The notes under the pieces: generated by a model
Seen by the model: only the letters and a program-made list of their open reading frames with translations
Told to the model about the DNA's origin: nothing
Databases searched by the model: none
DNA from: an uncultured Eubacteriales bacterium
GTDB lineage: Bacteria; Bacillota; Clostridia; Oscillospirales; Butyricicoccaceae
DNA: 40,444 bases
Direction: 5' to 3'
Assembly (NCBI GenBank): GCA_910586105.1
Contig: CAJUGU010000022.1
Span: 1 to 40,444, forward strand
Made by a program: the position numbers and the translations under genes
Shown: in pieces, positions 22,055 to 31,266 of the stretch
How positions within the stretch are numbered: the first letter of the stretch is position 1
Layout of the letters: each line of letters opens with the position of its first letter

Positions 22055-23326
22055 ATGGATAAAATCACCCGCATCCCGCTTGCGCCGGGCATGCGTTTGA
22101 CCTGTATCACGACCCAAAAATTCAAGACCGCCGTTTTCAGCGCCAGCCTGATCCTGCCCCTGGGCGGCAAAGACGCTTCCGCGCTGGCGGCGCTGCCATA
22201 TGTCCTGCGGCGGGGCACGGCGGGATATCCGGACCTGCACGCCGTCAACCTCGCGCTCGACCGGTTATATGGCATGCGGATCGAAGCGGCGGTGCGCGCC
22301 CGCGGCGAAGCGCTCGCGATCGGGCTGATCGCCGACGTGACGGACGAAGCCTACAGCGCCGCCGGGTCGACGGCCCGCGCGGCAAAGCTGCTCCTGTCCT
22401 TTTTGACCGAGCCGCGGATCGACGGCGGCGCGTTCTGCGAAGCCTTTGTCCGCGGCGAGGCGGAAAACCTTGCCGACCGGATCGCCGCCCGTAAAAACGA
22501 CCTGCGTTCGTGGGCGCTGCGCCGCCTTTGGGAGCTGATGTGCGCCGAAGAGCCGTATGGCTGCGACGAGCTGGGCGACGCGGAAAGCGCCCGGGCGCTG
22601 ACCCCGGAACGGCTTTGGCAGGTCTATCAGGACGTGCTGTCGGCCGCGCCGGTCGAGCTGTTCTATTGTGGGTCGCAGCCGCCGGCAACGGTCGAAGCCG
22701 CTTTCCGCGCCGCGGCGCCGCAGCGCGGGGACAGGGGCTTTTCCATGCCCGGAACCATCGTTTTGGCCGCGCCGCCGCACGGCGAACAGCGGTTCGAGGA
22801 AACGCTGCCGGTGAAGCAGGGCAAGCTGAGCCTTGGTTTCCGCACGGGCGTGACCAGCAGCGATCCCCGGTACCCGGCGCTGCTGCTGGCGAACGCGGTC
22901 TTTGGCGGTACGACCAGCTCGCGGCTGTTCCGGCACGTGCGCGAAAAGCTCTCGCTTTGCTACTATGCATCCAGCAACTGCTACCGCTCCAAGGGACTGC
23001 TGTCCGTCGCTTCCGGCATTGATAACGCAAACGCAGAGGTCGCCCGGGCGGAGATCCTCCGCCAGCTGGCCGACCTGCAGGAGCACGGCGCAACGCCGGA
23101 GGAACTGACGACGGCGCGGCGTTCGCTGCTGGCCAGCCTGCGGGCAATGGCGGACAGCCCGCTGTCGCTGGAAGCCTTCTGGCTCGACCAGTCGATCGCG
23201 GGGCTTTCGTGGCCGGTCGAAACGCTGGCGGAACAGGTTTCCGCCGTCACGCCGGACGAGCTGCGGGAAGCCGCCCGCAGCATCGTGCTCGATACCACAT
23301 TCTTTTTAAGGGGGACGGCAAAATGA
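22055..23326 (+). CDS. yfmF: M16-family peptidase-like protein, YfmF type (no zinc motif)
   Basis: 423 residues from the ATG at 22055, which follows AAAGGAGA. The fold is M16-like, but the place where HxxEH should be reads ALAALPYVLRRGTAGYPDLH, so the zinc site is absent. This fits the inactive partner of a two-subunit M16B peptidase. In recent annotation the YfmF/YfmH pair is linked to processing of 5-aminopentanol-modified EF-P; that role is family knowledge, not visible here. The TGA overlaps the next ATG (ATGA), so both subunits are made together. Confidence 0.87.
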   Translation: MDKITRIPLAPGMRLTCITTQKFKTAVFSASLILPLGGKDASALAALPYVLRRGTAGYPDLHAVNLALDRLYGMRIEAAVRARGEALAIGLIADVTDEAYSAAGSTARAAKLLLSFLTEPRIDGGAFCEAFVRGEAENLADRIAARKNDLRSWALRRLWELMCAEEPYGCDELGDAESARALTPERLWQVYQDVLSAAPVELFYCGSQPPATVEAAFRAAAPQRGDRGFSMPGTIVLAAPPHGEQRFEETLPVKQGKLSLGFRTGVTSSDPRYPALLLANAVFGGTTSSRLFRHVREKLSLCYYASSNCYRSKGLLSVASGIDNANAEVARAEILRQLADLQEHGATPEELTTARRSLLASLRAMADSPLSLEAFWLDQSIAGLSWPVETLAEQVSAVTPDELREAARSIVLDTTFFLRGTAK

Positions 23327-24576
23327 AGGTCGAGTTTTCACGGGTGCGGGAATCCGTGCATACCGCCACGCTGCCGAACGGGCTGCGCATTTCGTATTTG
23401 GAAAAACCGGCGTTTTCTAAAAATTTCGCCATCCTTGCGACCGATTTCGGTTCCTGCGACGCGCATTTTACGGTGGAGGGCAAGGCCTGGGATCTCCCGG
23501 CGGGCGTCGCGCATTTTCTGGAACATAAAATGTTCGAGGACGAGGACGGGAACGCCCTGCAAAAATTTGCGGCGGCGGGCGCGTCGCCGAACGCCTTCAC
23601 CAGCCGCACGACCACGGCCTATCATTTTACCTGCACCGAAAACTTCGCGGAAAATTTCGAGCTGCTGCTGCGGTTCGTCTTCACCCCCTATTTTACCGGG
23701 GAAAACGTCGCGAAGGAACGCGGCATCATCGCGCAGGAGATCGGGATGCTGGACGATACGCCGGGCTGGCGGGTCTACGGCGGATTGTATGAAGGGTTAT
23801 ATCGGGAGCATCCGATCCGCGAATCGATCGCGGGGAGCTGCGAATCGATCGCGGAGATCACGCCGGAACTGTTATACGCCTGCCACCGGGCCTTTTACGC
23901 GCCTGCGAATATGGCGCTTGTCGTCTGCGGGACGGCGGACCTGGACACGCTCTGCGAAACGGCCGAACGGCTGACGCCAAAGGCTTCGCCGGTCAAGCCG
24001 GAACGGCGCTACGGCAAACGCTCGGACGCCGCCTGCCAGCCCGAGGTGACGCGGCGGATGCAGGTCTCGCGCCCGCAGGCGCTGCTGGGGTTCCGCGACC
24101 GTCCGCTTGCCGAAGGGGAAAGCCCCTTGCGGCGGCAGCTGTTGGGGGATCTTTGCTGCCGGTTGCTCAGCGGCCCGGCTTCGGCGCTGTACGCGCGGCT
24201 GTTTTCCGACCGGCTTATCACGCGGAATTACGATTCGGAATATTCGATCTTCCCGGAAGGCGCGGTCTCGGTCTTCGGCGGGGAAACGTCCGACCCGCAC
24301 GCCCTGCGGGAAGCCCTCGAAAACGGGGTGCGCGCCTGCGCCGCCGGGATCGAAAAGACGGAGTTTGAACGCACGCGGAACGCCTTGCAGGGCGCGTGGC
24401 TGCGCGTATTGGACGACCCTGCGGCCTATGCCCAGCAGGAAGCCCGGGCGCTGTTCCGGGGCGAGCATTACGCCGCTTTCGCCGGCCGGCTGGACGCGCT
24501 AACCGAAGCCGACGCCCTCGAAATGTTCCGCCGCTGGAAGGCGTCGTCGCAATCCATCATCCTCCCGCTGGAATAA
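23323..24576 (+). CDS. yfmH: M16-family zinc peptidase, YfmH type (catalytic subunit)
   Basis: 417 residues. The inverted zinc motif is complete: VAHFLEHKMFEDEDG with HFLEH at 64-68, and a downstream acidic ligand region in NVAKERGIIAQEIGMLDD. TSRTTTAYHFTC matches the usual M16 strand after the first helix. It starts inside the stop of yfmF and so is translationally coupled. The two proteins should form the active/inactive pair typical of bacterial M16B enzymes. It is followed by lgt after 50 bases, an order common in Clostridia. Confidence 0.9.
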   Translation: MKVEFSRVRESVHTATLPNGLRISYLEKPAFSKNFAILATDFGSCDAHFTVEGKAWDLPAGVAHFLEHKMFEDEDGNALQKFAAAGASPNAFTSRTTTAYHFTCTENFAENFELLLRFVFTPYFTGENVAKERGIIAQEIGMLDDTPGWRVYGGLYEGLYREHPIRESIAGSCESIAEITPELLYACHRAFYAPANMALVVCGTADLDTLCETAERLTPKASPVKPERRYGKRSDAACQPEVTRRMQVSRPQALLGFRDRPLAEGESPLRRQLLGDLCCRLLSGPASALYARLFSDRLITRNYDSEYSIFPEGAVSVFGGETSDPHALREALENGVRACAAGIEKTEFERTRNALQGAWLRVLDDPAAYAQQEARALFRGEHYAAFAGRLDALTEADALEMFRRWKASSQSIILPLE

Positions 24577-24626
24577 CCGGCGGGCAGGCAGGCCTTCCGG
24601 ACTACCCTTGATTGGAGGTATGATTT

Positions 24627-25514
24627 ATGACCAATGTGATCGCATTCCCCGCCCTCGGGCTGGAATTCACGCTCAACCGCGTCGCCTGTTCCCCGTTCGG
24701 GATCAATATTTACTGGTACGGCGTGATCATCGCCGTCGGCTTCCTGCTCGCGGTCGTCTATGCCAACCGCCGGATCGTGGAGCTGGGGTTCAACAGCGAC
24801 CTGTTGTTTGACAGCCTGCTGTGCGCGATCCCCTGCTCGATCATCGGCGCGAGGCTTTATTACGTCGCCTTCCGCTGGGATTATTACGGCGCGCATTTGA
24901 ACGAGCTGTTCAGCACCCGCTCGGGCGGCATGGCGATCTATGGCGGCGTGATCGGCGCGCTGCTTGCCGTGGCGCTGTATGGGCGTTATCGGAAGCTCAG
25001 CATCCCCGCAATGTTCGATGTCGCCGCGCTCGGGCTGTTGATCGGGCAGCTCGTCGGACGCTGGGCGAACTTCATCAACGCCGAAGCCCATGGCGGCGAG
25101 ACCGATTTTTTCCTCGGCATGACCATCAACGGCAGCGCGCCCGTGCATCCTACGTTTTTGTATGAATCCCTTTGGAACCTGCTCGGGTTTATCCTGCTGC
25201 ATCGTATTTCCAAGCGGTTTTACCGCTTCCGCGGCCAGCTCTTCCTGAGCTATCTGCTGTGGTACGGCGCGGGCCGCTTCTGGATCGAAGGGCTGCGCAC
25301 GGACAGCCTGTACCTCGGTTCGACCGGGCTGCGGATCTCGCAGCTGGTATCCGCCGCAGCGGTCGCAGCCGGAGGCGTACTGCTCGCCCTTTGCCTGCGG
25401 CGCGGCGTGCAGACCCTTGAGCAGCTTTGGGATCCCCACGCCGACCCCCGCGCCCAACGCGCGCCGCAGCCGTCCGCCGGGAATGCTTCCAATAGCGCTT
25501 CGCATGAAAAATGA
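24627..25514 (+). CDS. lgt: phosphatidylglycerol-prolipoprotein diacylglyceryl transferase
   Basis: 295 residues, about seven membrane segments. Lgt transfers diacylglycerol from phosphatidylglycerol to the lipobox cysteine of prolipoproteins. The family signature is seen as GRWANFINAEAHGGETD; the usual form is GRIGNFINGE, so two positions differ but the Arg and Asn remain. FLYESLWNLLGFILL and GRFWIEGLRTDSLYLG are also typical. The C-terminal 35 residues (after ALCLRRG) are a charged, disordered-looking tail. ATG at 24627 follows TTGGAGGT. Confidence 0.96.
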   Translation: MTNVIAFPALGLEFTLNRVACSPFGINIYWYGVIIAVGFLLAVVYANRRIVELGFNSDLLFDSLLCAIPCSIIGARLYYVAFRWDYYGAHLNELFSTRSGGMAIYGGVIGALLAVALYGRYRKLSIPAMFDVAALGLLIGQLVGRWANFINAEAHGGETDFFLGMTINGSAPVHPTFLYESLWNLLGFILLHRISKRFYRFRGQLFLSYLLWYGAGRFWIEGLRTDSLYLGSTGLRISQLVSAAAVAAGGVLLALCLRRGVQTLEQLWDPHADPRAQRAPQPSAGNASNSASHEK

Positions 25515-25556
25515 CCCTTGTCCCCACCGGGGCCGAATATTGAGGAGGAATATTGT

Positions 25557-26411
25557 ATGAGTGCAACCATCATCAGCGGGAAAACGATTTCCGCCAAGCT
25601 CCGGCAGGCCGTGAAGGCGGAAGCCGACGCGCTGCGCGAACAAGGCATCGTGCCCGGTTTAGCCGTGATCCTTGTCGGCAACGACCCCGCAAGCGCGATC
25701 TATGTCCGGAATAAGGAAAAAGCCTGCGCGGAATGCGGGTTTTACAGCGAAAAGTACGAGCTGCCCGCCGAGACCTCGCAAGCGGAGCTTTTGGAGCTGA
25801 TCGAAAAGCTGAATCAGGATCCGAAGGTACACGGTATCCTTTGCCAGCTGCCGCTCCCGGAACAGATCAGCGAAGACGCGGTCATCCGTGCGATCCGCCC
25901 GGAGAAGGACGTCGACGCCTTCCATCCGGCGAACGTCGGGCATATCATGATCGGCGATCATGATTTTGTGCCCTGCACCCCGGCGGGCGTTATGGCAATG
26001 CTGGATGAATGCGGGATCGATCCCGCCGGGAAGCATTGCGTCGTGGTCGGCCGTTCTAACATCGTCGGGAAACCCATGAGCATGCTGCTGCTGCACCGGC
26101 ACGGCACCGTGACGGTCTGCCATAGCCGGACGAAGGATCTTGCCGACGTCTGCCGCTCGGCGGATATCTTAGTTGCGGCGGTCGGACGCGCCGGGTTCAT
26201 CACCGCCGATATGGTGAAGGAGGGTGCCGTCGTGATCGATGTCGGTATCAACCGCACGCCGGAAGGGAAAGTCGTCGGCGATGTCTGCACCGCCGAGGTC
26301 GCCGAGAAAGCGGCCTGGTTGACCCCCGTCCCGGGCGGCGTCGGCGTAATGACCATTACGATGCTGATGCAGAACACCTTGAAAGCGGCGAAAAAACAGG
26401 CGGCCGGTTGA
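25557..26411 (+). CDS. folD: bifunctional methylene-THF dehydrogenase / methenyl-THF cyclohydrolase
   Basis: 284 residues, exactly the usual size. FolD interconverts 5,10-methylene-THF, methenyl-THF and formyl-THF in one-carbon metabolism. Motifs: YVRNKEKACAECGF with the catalytic Lys, ILCQLPLPEQI, PCTPAGVMAML, the NADP loop VVGRSNIVGKPM, and TPVPGGVGVMTITMLMQN near the end. The start chosen is the ATG at 25557 behind GAGGAGG; the frame is open 39 bases further up but this part is not conserved in the family. It probably belongs to the same transcript as lgt and ends at the strong terminator at 26487. Confidence 0.97.
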   Translation: MSATIISGKTISAKLRQAVKAEADALREQGIVPGLAVILVGNDPASAIYVRNKEKACAECGFYSEKYELPAETSQAELLELIEKLNQDPKVHGILCQLPLPEQISEDAVIRAIRPEKDVDAFHPANVGHIMIGDHDFVPCTPAGVMAMLDECGIDPAGKHCVVVGRSNIVGKPMSMLLLHRHGTVTVCHSRTKDLADVCRSADILVAAVGRAGFITADMVKEGAVVIDVGINRTPEGKVVGDVCTAEVAEKAAWLTPVPGGVGVMTITMLMQNTLKAAKKQAAG

Positions 26412-26486
26412 TCAGGCGCAGCGGCCGGTTTGGCTTGGCGCGAGGATTGACGCCGGTTGGCGCGGGTTTTATCCATCCCGAAACAG

Positions 26487-26536
26487 CATGCCCCGGACGA
26501 TGTGCAGAAAACGGCACATCGTCCGGGGCATGTTTT
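26487..26536 (+). terminator. strong terminator after folD
   Basis: A perfect 19-bp stem (CATGCCCCGGACGATGTGC and its complement) with an 8-base loop is followed by TTTT. It marks the end of the yfmF-folD group and separates it from the convergent GNAT gene. Confidence 0.9.
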
Positions 26537-26618
26537 CATATGGATCGTGCTTTTGCGGAATCCGCCGTCCGGGCGCGATAAGCCCGCCGTGGCAAGGCAA
26601 CCTTGTCAAGGCGTCCCC

Positions 26619-27158
26619 TCACCGATCCTGAAAGATCCAGTCGACCCATTCCTCGCGGGTGATCGCATAGCAATCGTTATCATGCAGGCTGCCATCCGAA
26701 AGCGTCGCCGCCCGTTTGAGGGTACCCTCATAACGGAAGCCGCATTTTTCAAGCACCCGCCTGCTGCTGACGTTCCACGGGTAGGCATAGGCCGAAATGA
26801 TCGACAGCCCCCGGCGTTCAAAGGCATGCCGCAGGACCGCCTGCACGGCCTCGGTCATGTAGCCTTTCCCACGGCAATCTTCATTGAGCGCATAGCCGAC
26901 CGACCGCGCCCGTTCATACTCCCGTTTGAAATCGTGCATCAGCCCGATTGACCCGACCAGTTTTCCGGTATCCTGCCGCACGATGCCCCATATGCTTTCT
27001 TTTCCGATATACACCGACTCCAACAGGTGACGCGTTTCCTCCTGCGTCCCGTGCGGCATCCAGCCCGCGCTTGGCTTGGTAGAATCCATAAAGCAATCGT
27101 CAAGGTCTGCCAGCGTCAGCGTCCGCAGCATCAGCCGCTCGGTCAAAATTCGATTCAT
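26619..27158 (-). CDS. GNAT-family N-acetyltransferase, RimJ/RimL-like
   Basis: 179 residues. It begins NRILTERLMLRTLTLADLDD, the common start of RimJ/RimL-type acetyltransferases. The acetyl-CoA loop is seen in EDCRGKGYMTEAVQAVLRHAF (R/Q-x-x-G-x-G/A) and the family end in NVSSRRVLEKCGFRYEGTLK. Members acetylate ribosomal protein N-termini, aminoglycosides or small molecules; the substrate cannot be told. AAGGGAG precedes the start. It lies 100 bases after trmB on the same strand and may be co-transcribed. Confidence 0.92.
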   Translation of the reverse strand: MNRILTERLMLRTLTLADLDDCFMDSTKPSAGWMPHGTQEETRHLLESVYIGKESIWGIVRQDTGKLVGSIGLMHDFKREYERARSVGYALNEDCRGKGYMTEAVQAVLRHAFERRGLSIISAYAYPWNVSSRRVLEKCGFRYEGTLKRAATLSDGSLHDNDCYAITREEWVDWIFQDR

Positions 27159-27258
27159 TCAGCTCCCTTTCTGCGCTCCCCTGCGCAAAGTTGATAAACC
27201 GTTCTCCATCAGCCGGACGGCATCGCACTGCCGCCGCGTTCCCACTGCGTTCGACCGC

Positions 27259-27915
27259 TCACTTCAAAAGGTTCTTGTCCAGCCTGCGCCGCGCTTCCAG
27301 CCGGTAGATCCGGCAGCCCTGCGCGGCAAAACGTTCTTCGTACTCCGTTGTCACGTTGTCAAAATCGCTGCCGTGCAAATCCAGCGAAATATTTTGCAGC
27401 AGCCAGCCATACTGGCAGATCTCGCCCAGCGACCACTCAAACAACCGCTGGTTGTCCGTCTTAAAATAGACCGCCCCATCCTCGGACAGTATCTGGTCAT
27501 AGACCGCGAGGAAGGCGCGCCAGGTCAGCCTTCGTTTGCGCTGGCGGTTGGGCGGCCAGGGGTCGGAAAAATTCAGGTAGATCAGGTCAACCTCGCCGGG
27601 CTCGAAGATCTCCCCCAGCGCCGCCGCGTCGAAGGACAGGAACCGCAGGTTTGGCAACCGGGCTTCCATTGCCTTTTCCGCCGCCATGATCAGCGCGCCT
27701 TCTTCCCGCTCGACCGCCAGGAAACAGACCTCCGGGTTCCGGCGCGCCATTTCCAGCGCAAACCGCCCTTTCCCGCAGCCGATTTCCAAATGCAGCGGGC
27801 CGCCGCTGCCAAACATTGCCCGCCACTGCCCGCGCAGCGCGCGGGGGTCGCTGATCAGCACCGGCGCACAACGCTCCAACCTTGCCGGCAGGTTCTTTTT
27901 TTTCCGCATCCGCAT
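27259..27915 (-). CDS. trmB: tRNA (guanine-N7-)-methyltransferase
   Basis: 218 residues if started at the ATG at 27915 (MRMRKKKNLP), which is about eleven bases from GGAGG; a GTG four codons upstream overlaps that site. The enzyme puts m7G at position 46 in tRNA. Motifs: LEIGCGKGRFALEMA (SAM-binding), AVEREEGALIMA, and YLNFSDPWPPNRQRKRRL, the TrmB signature, here with Arg where His is often found. The C-terminal TTEYEERFAAQG is also typical. It has its own promoter. Confidence 0.96.
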   Translation of the reverse strand: MRMRKKKNLPARLERCAPVLISDPRALRGQWRAMFGSGGPLHLEIGCGKGRFALEMARRNPEVCFLAVEREEGALIMAAEKAMEARLPNLRFLSFDAAALGEIFEPGEVDLIYLNFSDPWPPNRQRKRRLTWRAFLAVYDQILSEDGAVYFKTDNQRLFEWSLGEICQYGWLLQNISLDLHGSDFDNVTTEYEERFAAQGCRIYRLEARRRLDKNLLK

Positions 27916-27962
27916 TGCGCTCCGCACCTCCGCACGCTTGAGTTAAATTCAAGTGATACCAT

Positions 27963-27991
27963 ATTATATCGAGAATCCTGCCGGATTGCAA
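27963..27991 (-). promoter_or_regulatory. promoter of trmB
   Basis: Minus strand TTGCAA (27986-27991), 17 bases, TATAAT (27963-27968), about 40 bases before the trmB start. Confidence 0.75.
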
Positions 27992-28070
27992 GCCAAAAAT
28001 GTTCATTTACCGGAGAAATCTCCGTTTTTTGTGCAAGCGCATAAAATGCCTGTGCCGTTTTGCGGCGAAT

Positions 28071-28099
28071 TTGACTTTTCCCCGCAATCGAACTATAAT
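28071..28099 (+). promoter_or_regulatory. promoter of malQ
   Basis: TTGACT (28071-28076), 17 bases, TATAAT (28094-28099), near consensus, with a leader of about 90 bases before malQ. No operator-like dyad was noticed over it. Confidence 0.82.
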
Positions 28100-28194
28100 A
28101 AAGGGGTTGGCGAAAGCCCCTTGCGATGGGGCCGCCGCCGTTTTCCCCGGCTTTGACGACCTTAATTTTTTGATACAAAAAGGAGAACCGGAAT

Positions 28195-29799
28195 ATGTTT
28201 GAACGTACCAGTGGCGTGCTCATGCACATCACCTCCCTGCCGTCGCCGTATGGCATCGGCTCGCTGGGCGCGGACGCGCGCGCCTTTGTCGATTTCCTCC
28301 GCGACGCCGGGCAGCGCTATTGGCAGGTGCTGCCCCTTGGACGCACCGGCTTCGGCGCGTCGCCTTATCAATGCTTTTCCGCAGCGGCGGGCAACCCGCT
28401 GCTCATCGACCTCGACACCCTGGTAGAAGACGGCCTCCTGACCCCCGGGGAAGCGCGGGGCGCCGATCCGCACGGCTCGCCCGATCAGGTGGATTTTGAA
28501 GCGGTGGAAGAACTGCGGTTCCCCATCCTGCGCAAGGCCTTCGCCCGCGTGACCCCCGAGCTTCAGGAAAAGATCGACGCCTACGCCGAGACGCAGGCCG
28601 AATGGCTTCCCGGCTACGCCCTGTTCATGGCGCTGCGCGAGGAGCGGTTCGAGGGCGTCGCCCTCTGGGAATGGCCGGACGAAGATATCCTGCTGCGCAA
28701 GCCCAAGGCGCTCGCCGCCGCCCGCGAAGCGCTCCGGGACGAGATCGCGTTCCGTACCTTCCTGCAATATGAATTCCATGTACAGTGGCAGGCCCTGCGC
28801 TCCTACGCGCATCAAAACGGCGTGCAGATCATCGGCGACATCCCGATCTATGTTTCCCCCGATTCGTCCGACGTTTGGGAAAACCCCAGGTTCTTCAAGC
28901 TCAACAAGGACTTTTCGCCCAAGAAGGTCGCAGGCGTACCGCCCGATTATTTTTCCGCGACCGGCCAGCTCTGGGGCAATCCGGTGTACGATTGGAAGGC
29001 GCTCGAAAAGGACGGTTACAAGTGGTGGATCTGGCGGATGCGTCAAAATATGGAGCTGTACGATGTGGTGCGGCTCGACCATTTCCGCGGGTTTGAATCG
29101 TATTGGGAGGTCGACGCAGGCGAAGAGACCGCCGTCAACGGCGAATGGAAAAAAGGCCCGGGCATGAAGCTGTTCCGCGCGATCGAGGCCGAGCTTGGCG
29201 AGGTGAAGATCATTGCCGAAGATCTCGGCATCATCACCGACGAAGTGCGCAAGCTGCTGGATGAATCCGGCTTCCCGGGGATGCGCGTCATGATCTTCGG
29301 CTTCAATTCGTGGGAGGACAACTGCCACCTGCCGCATAACTATGTCCCCAATTCCATCGTGTACACCTCCACCCATGACAGCCAGACCATTTGCGAGCAG
29401 ATCATGGACCTGTGCCGCCCGGAGGACGCGGACTTTGCCCGCGATTACATCCGCTGGGACGGCAAGGAGCCGCTGGCCTGGGCGGCGATTAAATCGGTAT
29501 TCTTCTCCCCGGCGGCGATCGCAATGACCCAGATGCAGGACGTTTTGAACCTGGGCGCGGACGCGCGTATGAACGTCCCGGCGACGCTCGGCGGGAACAA
29601 CTGGAAATGGCGGATGCGCCGCGAAGGTATGAACGGCGAGGTCGCGTCCTTCCTGCGCCGCGCGACCGTGACCAGCCGCCGCCACAAGCCCTATCAGCTC
29701 ACCCCGGAGGAGCGGGCCGAGCTGGAAGCCGACGCAGCGGCGGAAGCCGGGACGGACGAAGATGCGTCCGAGGCCGCCGAAACGGAGGCAAACGCATGA
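28195..29799 (+). CDS. malQ: 4-alpha-glucanotransferase (GH77)
   Basis: 534 residues. The enzyme transfers alpha-1,4-glucan segments between maltodextrins and glycogen. It begins with the GH77 pattern RTSGVLMHITSLPSPYGIGS and has SPYQCFSAAAGNPLLIDL, a donor-site motif. The catalytic nucleophile is in VVRLDHFRGFESYW and the acid/base in IIAEDLGIITDEV. The last 30 residues are a run of Ala, Glu and Asp outside the usual family end. ATG follows AAAAAGGAGA. The TGA overlaps the next start (ATGA). Confidence 0.97.
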   Translation: MFERTSGVLMHITSLPSPYGIGSLGADARAFVDFLRDAGQRYWQVLPLGRTGFGASPYQCFSAAAGNPLLIDLDTLVEDGLLTPGEARGADPHGSPDQVDFEAVEELRFPILRKAFARVTPELQEKIDAYAETQAEWLPGYALFMALREERFEGVALWEWPDEDILLRKPKALAAAREALRDEIAFRTFLQYEFHVQWQALRSYAHQNGVQIIGDIPIYVSPDSSDVWENPRFFKLNKDFSPKKVAGVPPDYFSATGQLWGNPVYDWKALEKDGYKWWIWRMRQNMELYDVVRLDHFRGFESYWEVDAGEETAVNGEWKKGPGMKLFRAIEAELGEVKIIAEDLGIITDEVRKLLDESGFPGMRVMIFGFNSWEDNCHLPHNYVPNSIVYTSTHDSQTICEQIMDLCRPEDADFARDYIRWDGKEPLAWAAIKSVFFSPAAIAMTQMQDVLNLGADARMNVPATLGGNNWKWRMRREGMNGEVASFLRRATVTSRRHKPYQLTPEERAELEADAAAEAGTDEDASEAAETEANA

Positions 29800-31019
29800 A
29801 GCGTTATCAGGCCGCCATTTTTGACCTTGACGGCACGCTGCTGAATACCCTGGGCGACCTGTGCGGCGCGGTGAACGCCGGTCTTGCCGCACGGGGATAT
29901 CCGCCCATCGACGAGGAACAGACCCGGCAGCGGGTCGGGAATGGTATCCGTAACCTGATCCTCCGCAGCCTGCCCGAAGGGACGGACGACGGGACGATCG
30001 ACGCCTGCCTTGCCGACTTCCGCGCCCATTACGAAGCCCATTTGCAGGATCGCACCCGTCCCTATCCCGGGATACCGGAGCTGCTGCGCGCCCTGCGGAC
30101 GCAGGGCGTGAAAACGGCGGTACTCTCGAATAAATACGATCCCGCGTCGAAGCGGCTGATCGCGTCGTTTTTCCCCGGGCTGGTCGACCTGACCTTCGGC
30201 GAACGGGAAGGCGTCCCGCGCAAGCCCGACCCCACTTCGGCAAAGGAAGTGTTGGAAACGCTCGACGTCCCGGCGGCAGAAACGCTTTATATCGGCGACA
30301 GCGGCGTCGATATGCAGACCGCGAAAAACGCCGGGCTGACCGCGGCGGGCGTGACCTGGGGCTTCCGCAGCCGCGAGGTATTGCTGGAAAACGGCGCGGA
30401 TTTCCTTGTCGACCACCCGGCGCAGCTGCTGGCTCATTTCGTACAGCCGGAAACGTTAGGGAAGGCTTTCACCGGACGCGGGTTCGGATTCACGTATTTT
30501 GAAACGGCGGCGGACGCGCTGGCCTATCTGAAAGGCGTCTGCAAAGGCAAAACCGCCGGGTTTGGCGGTTCCATGACCCTGGAAGAGCTGGGCGCGTATG
30601 ACGCGCTGCGGGAGTCCGGGGCTGTGCAATGGCATTGGCGCGGCGATGTGCCCAGCGTAGCCCCGGAGGTGTTCGTTACTTCGGCGAACGCGCTGGCGCT
30701 GACCGGCGAGGTCGTAAACATCGACGGCAACTGCAACCGGGTCGCGGCGTCGATGTACGGCTCGGGCGATGTGTATTTTGTATGCGGGCTGAATAAGCTG
30801 GCGCCCGATCTAGCTGCGGCGGTCGACCGCGCCCGGAATATCGCAGCGCCCCGCAACGCGCAGCGCCTGAACCGGAAAACGCCCTGCGCCGTCGATGGCA
30901 AATGCCATGACTGCCGTTCCCCGGAACGGATCTGCCGGGCGCTGACCGTGCTGCTGGTGCCCTCCAACGGGATCAAGCGTACCGAGATCGTCTTGATCGG
31001 GGAACCGCTGGGTTATTAA
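29796..31019 (+). CDS. fusion of a HAD phosphatase (phosphoglycolate phosphatase-like) and an LUD domain
   Basis: 407 residues in one uninterrupted frame. Residues 1-215 form a complete HAD hydrolase: FDLDGTLLNTLGDL (motif I), VLSNKYD (II), RKPDPTS (III) and YIGDSGVDMQTAKNAG (IV), with a Gph-type cap. Residues ~218-407 form an LUD (DUF162, lactate-utilisation-like) domain: FETAADALAYLKG, GFGGSMTLEELG, then GEVVNIDGNCNRVAAS, and the Cys cluster CAVDGKCHDCRSPERICR before the TEIVLIGEPLGY end. LUD domains normally stand alone with a short N-terminal helix that is shortened here. The start inside the malQ stop implies coupling. Function of the pair is unknown. Confidence 0.88.
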   Translation: MKRYQAAIFDLDGTLLNTLGDLCGAVNAGLAARGYPPIDEEQTRQRVGNGIRNLILRSLPEGTDDGTIDACLADFRAHYEAHLQDRTRPYPGIPELLRALRTQGVKTAVLSNKYDPASKRLIASFFPGLVDLTFGEREGVPRKPDPTSAKEVLETLDVPAAETLYIGDSGVDMQTAKNAGLTAAGVTWGFRSREVLLENGADFLVDHPAQLLAHFVQPETLGKAFTGRGFGFTYFETAADALAYLKGVCKGKTAGFGGSMTLEELGAYDALRESGAVQWHWRGDVPSVAPEVFVTSANALALTGEVVNIDGNCNRVAASMYGSGDVYFVCGLNKLAPDLAAAVDRARNIAAPRNAQRLNRKTPCAVDGKCHDCRSPERICRALTVLLVPSNGIKRTEIVLIGEPLGY

Positions 31020-31074
31020 CCCCGCAGCGTCATACCCGGCGGACGATCCGCGGGAACGGAATTGAATAAAACGT

Positions 31075-31110
31075 GCGGGAGCTTCCAGCGGGAGGCTCCC
31101 GCTCTTTTTT
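31075..31110 (+). terminator. terminator of the malQ-HAD/LUD operon
   Basis: GCGGGAGC (31075-31082) pairs with GCTCCCGC (31095-31102) and is followed by TCTTTTTT. Confidence 0.9.
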
Positions 31111-31130
31111 ATCCGGCGGCAGGATTTCCC

Positions 31131-31159
31131 TTGACAACCATTGGACTGCGGTCTATAAT
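31131..31159 (+). promoter_or_regulatory. consensus promoter of the BlaI/M56-permease operon
   Basis: TTGACA (31131-31136), 17 bases, TATAAT (31154-31159): full consensus. Just downstream ATAAC (31166-31170) and GTTAT (31182-31186) form a short dyad that could be the repressor site. A strong promoter that must be held off fits a repressor-controlled operon. Confidence 0.85.
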
Positions 31160-31266
31160 AAACGCATAACAAACCAAAAAGGTTATTGACGCAAATCCAT
31201 GTTCCGGGCCGGTTTTCAGCGCCGCGTCCGGAAGCGCATGGAGACCGGTCAATCAGGAGGGACACG

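Noticed and set aside
28162..30243. 693-residue minus-strand open frame
   Set aside because: Spans malQ and the HAD domain in antisense; both sense genes have complete motifs.
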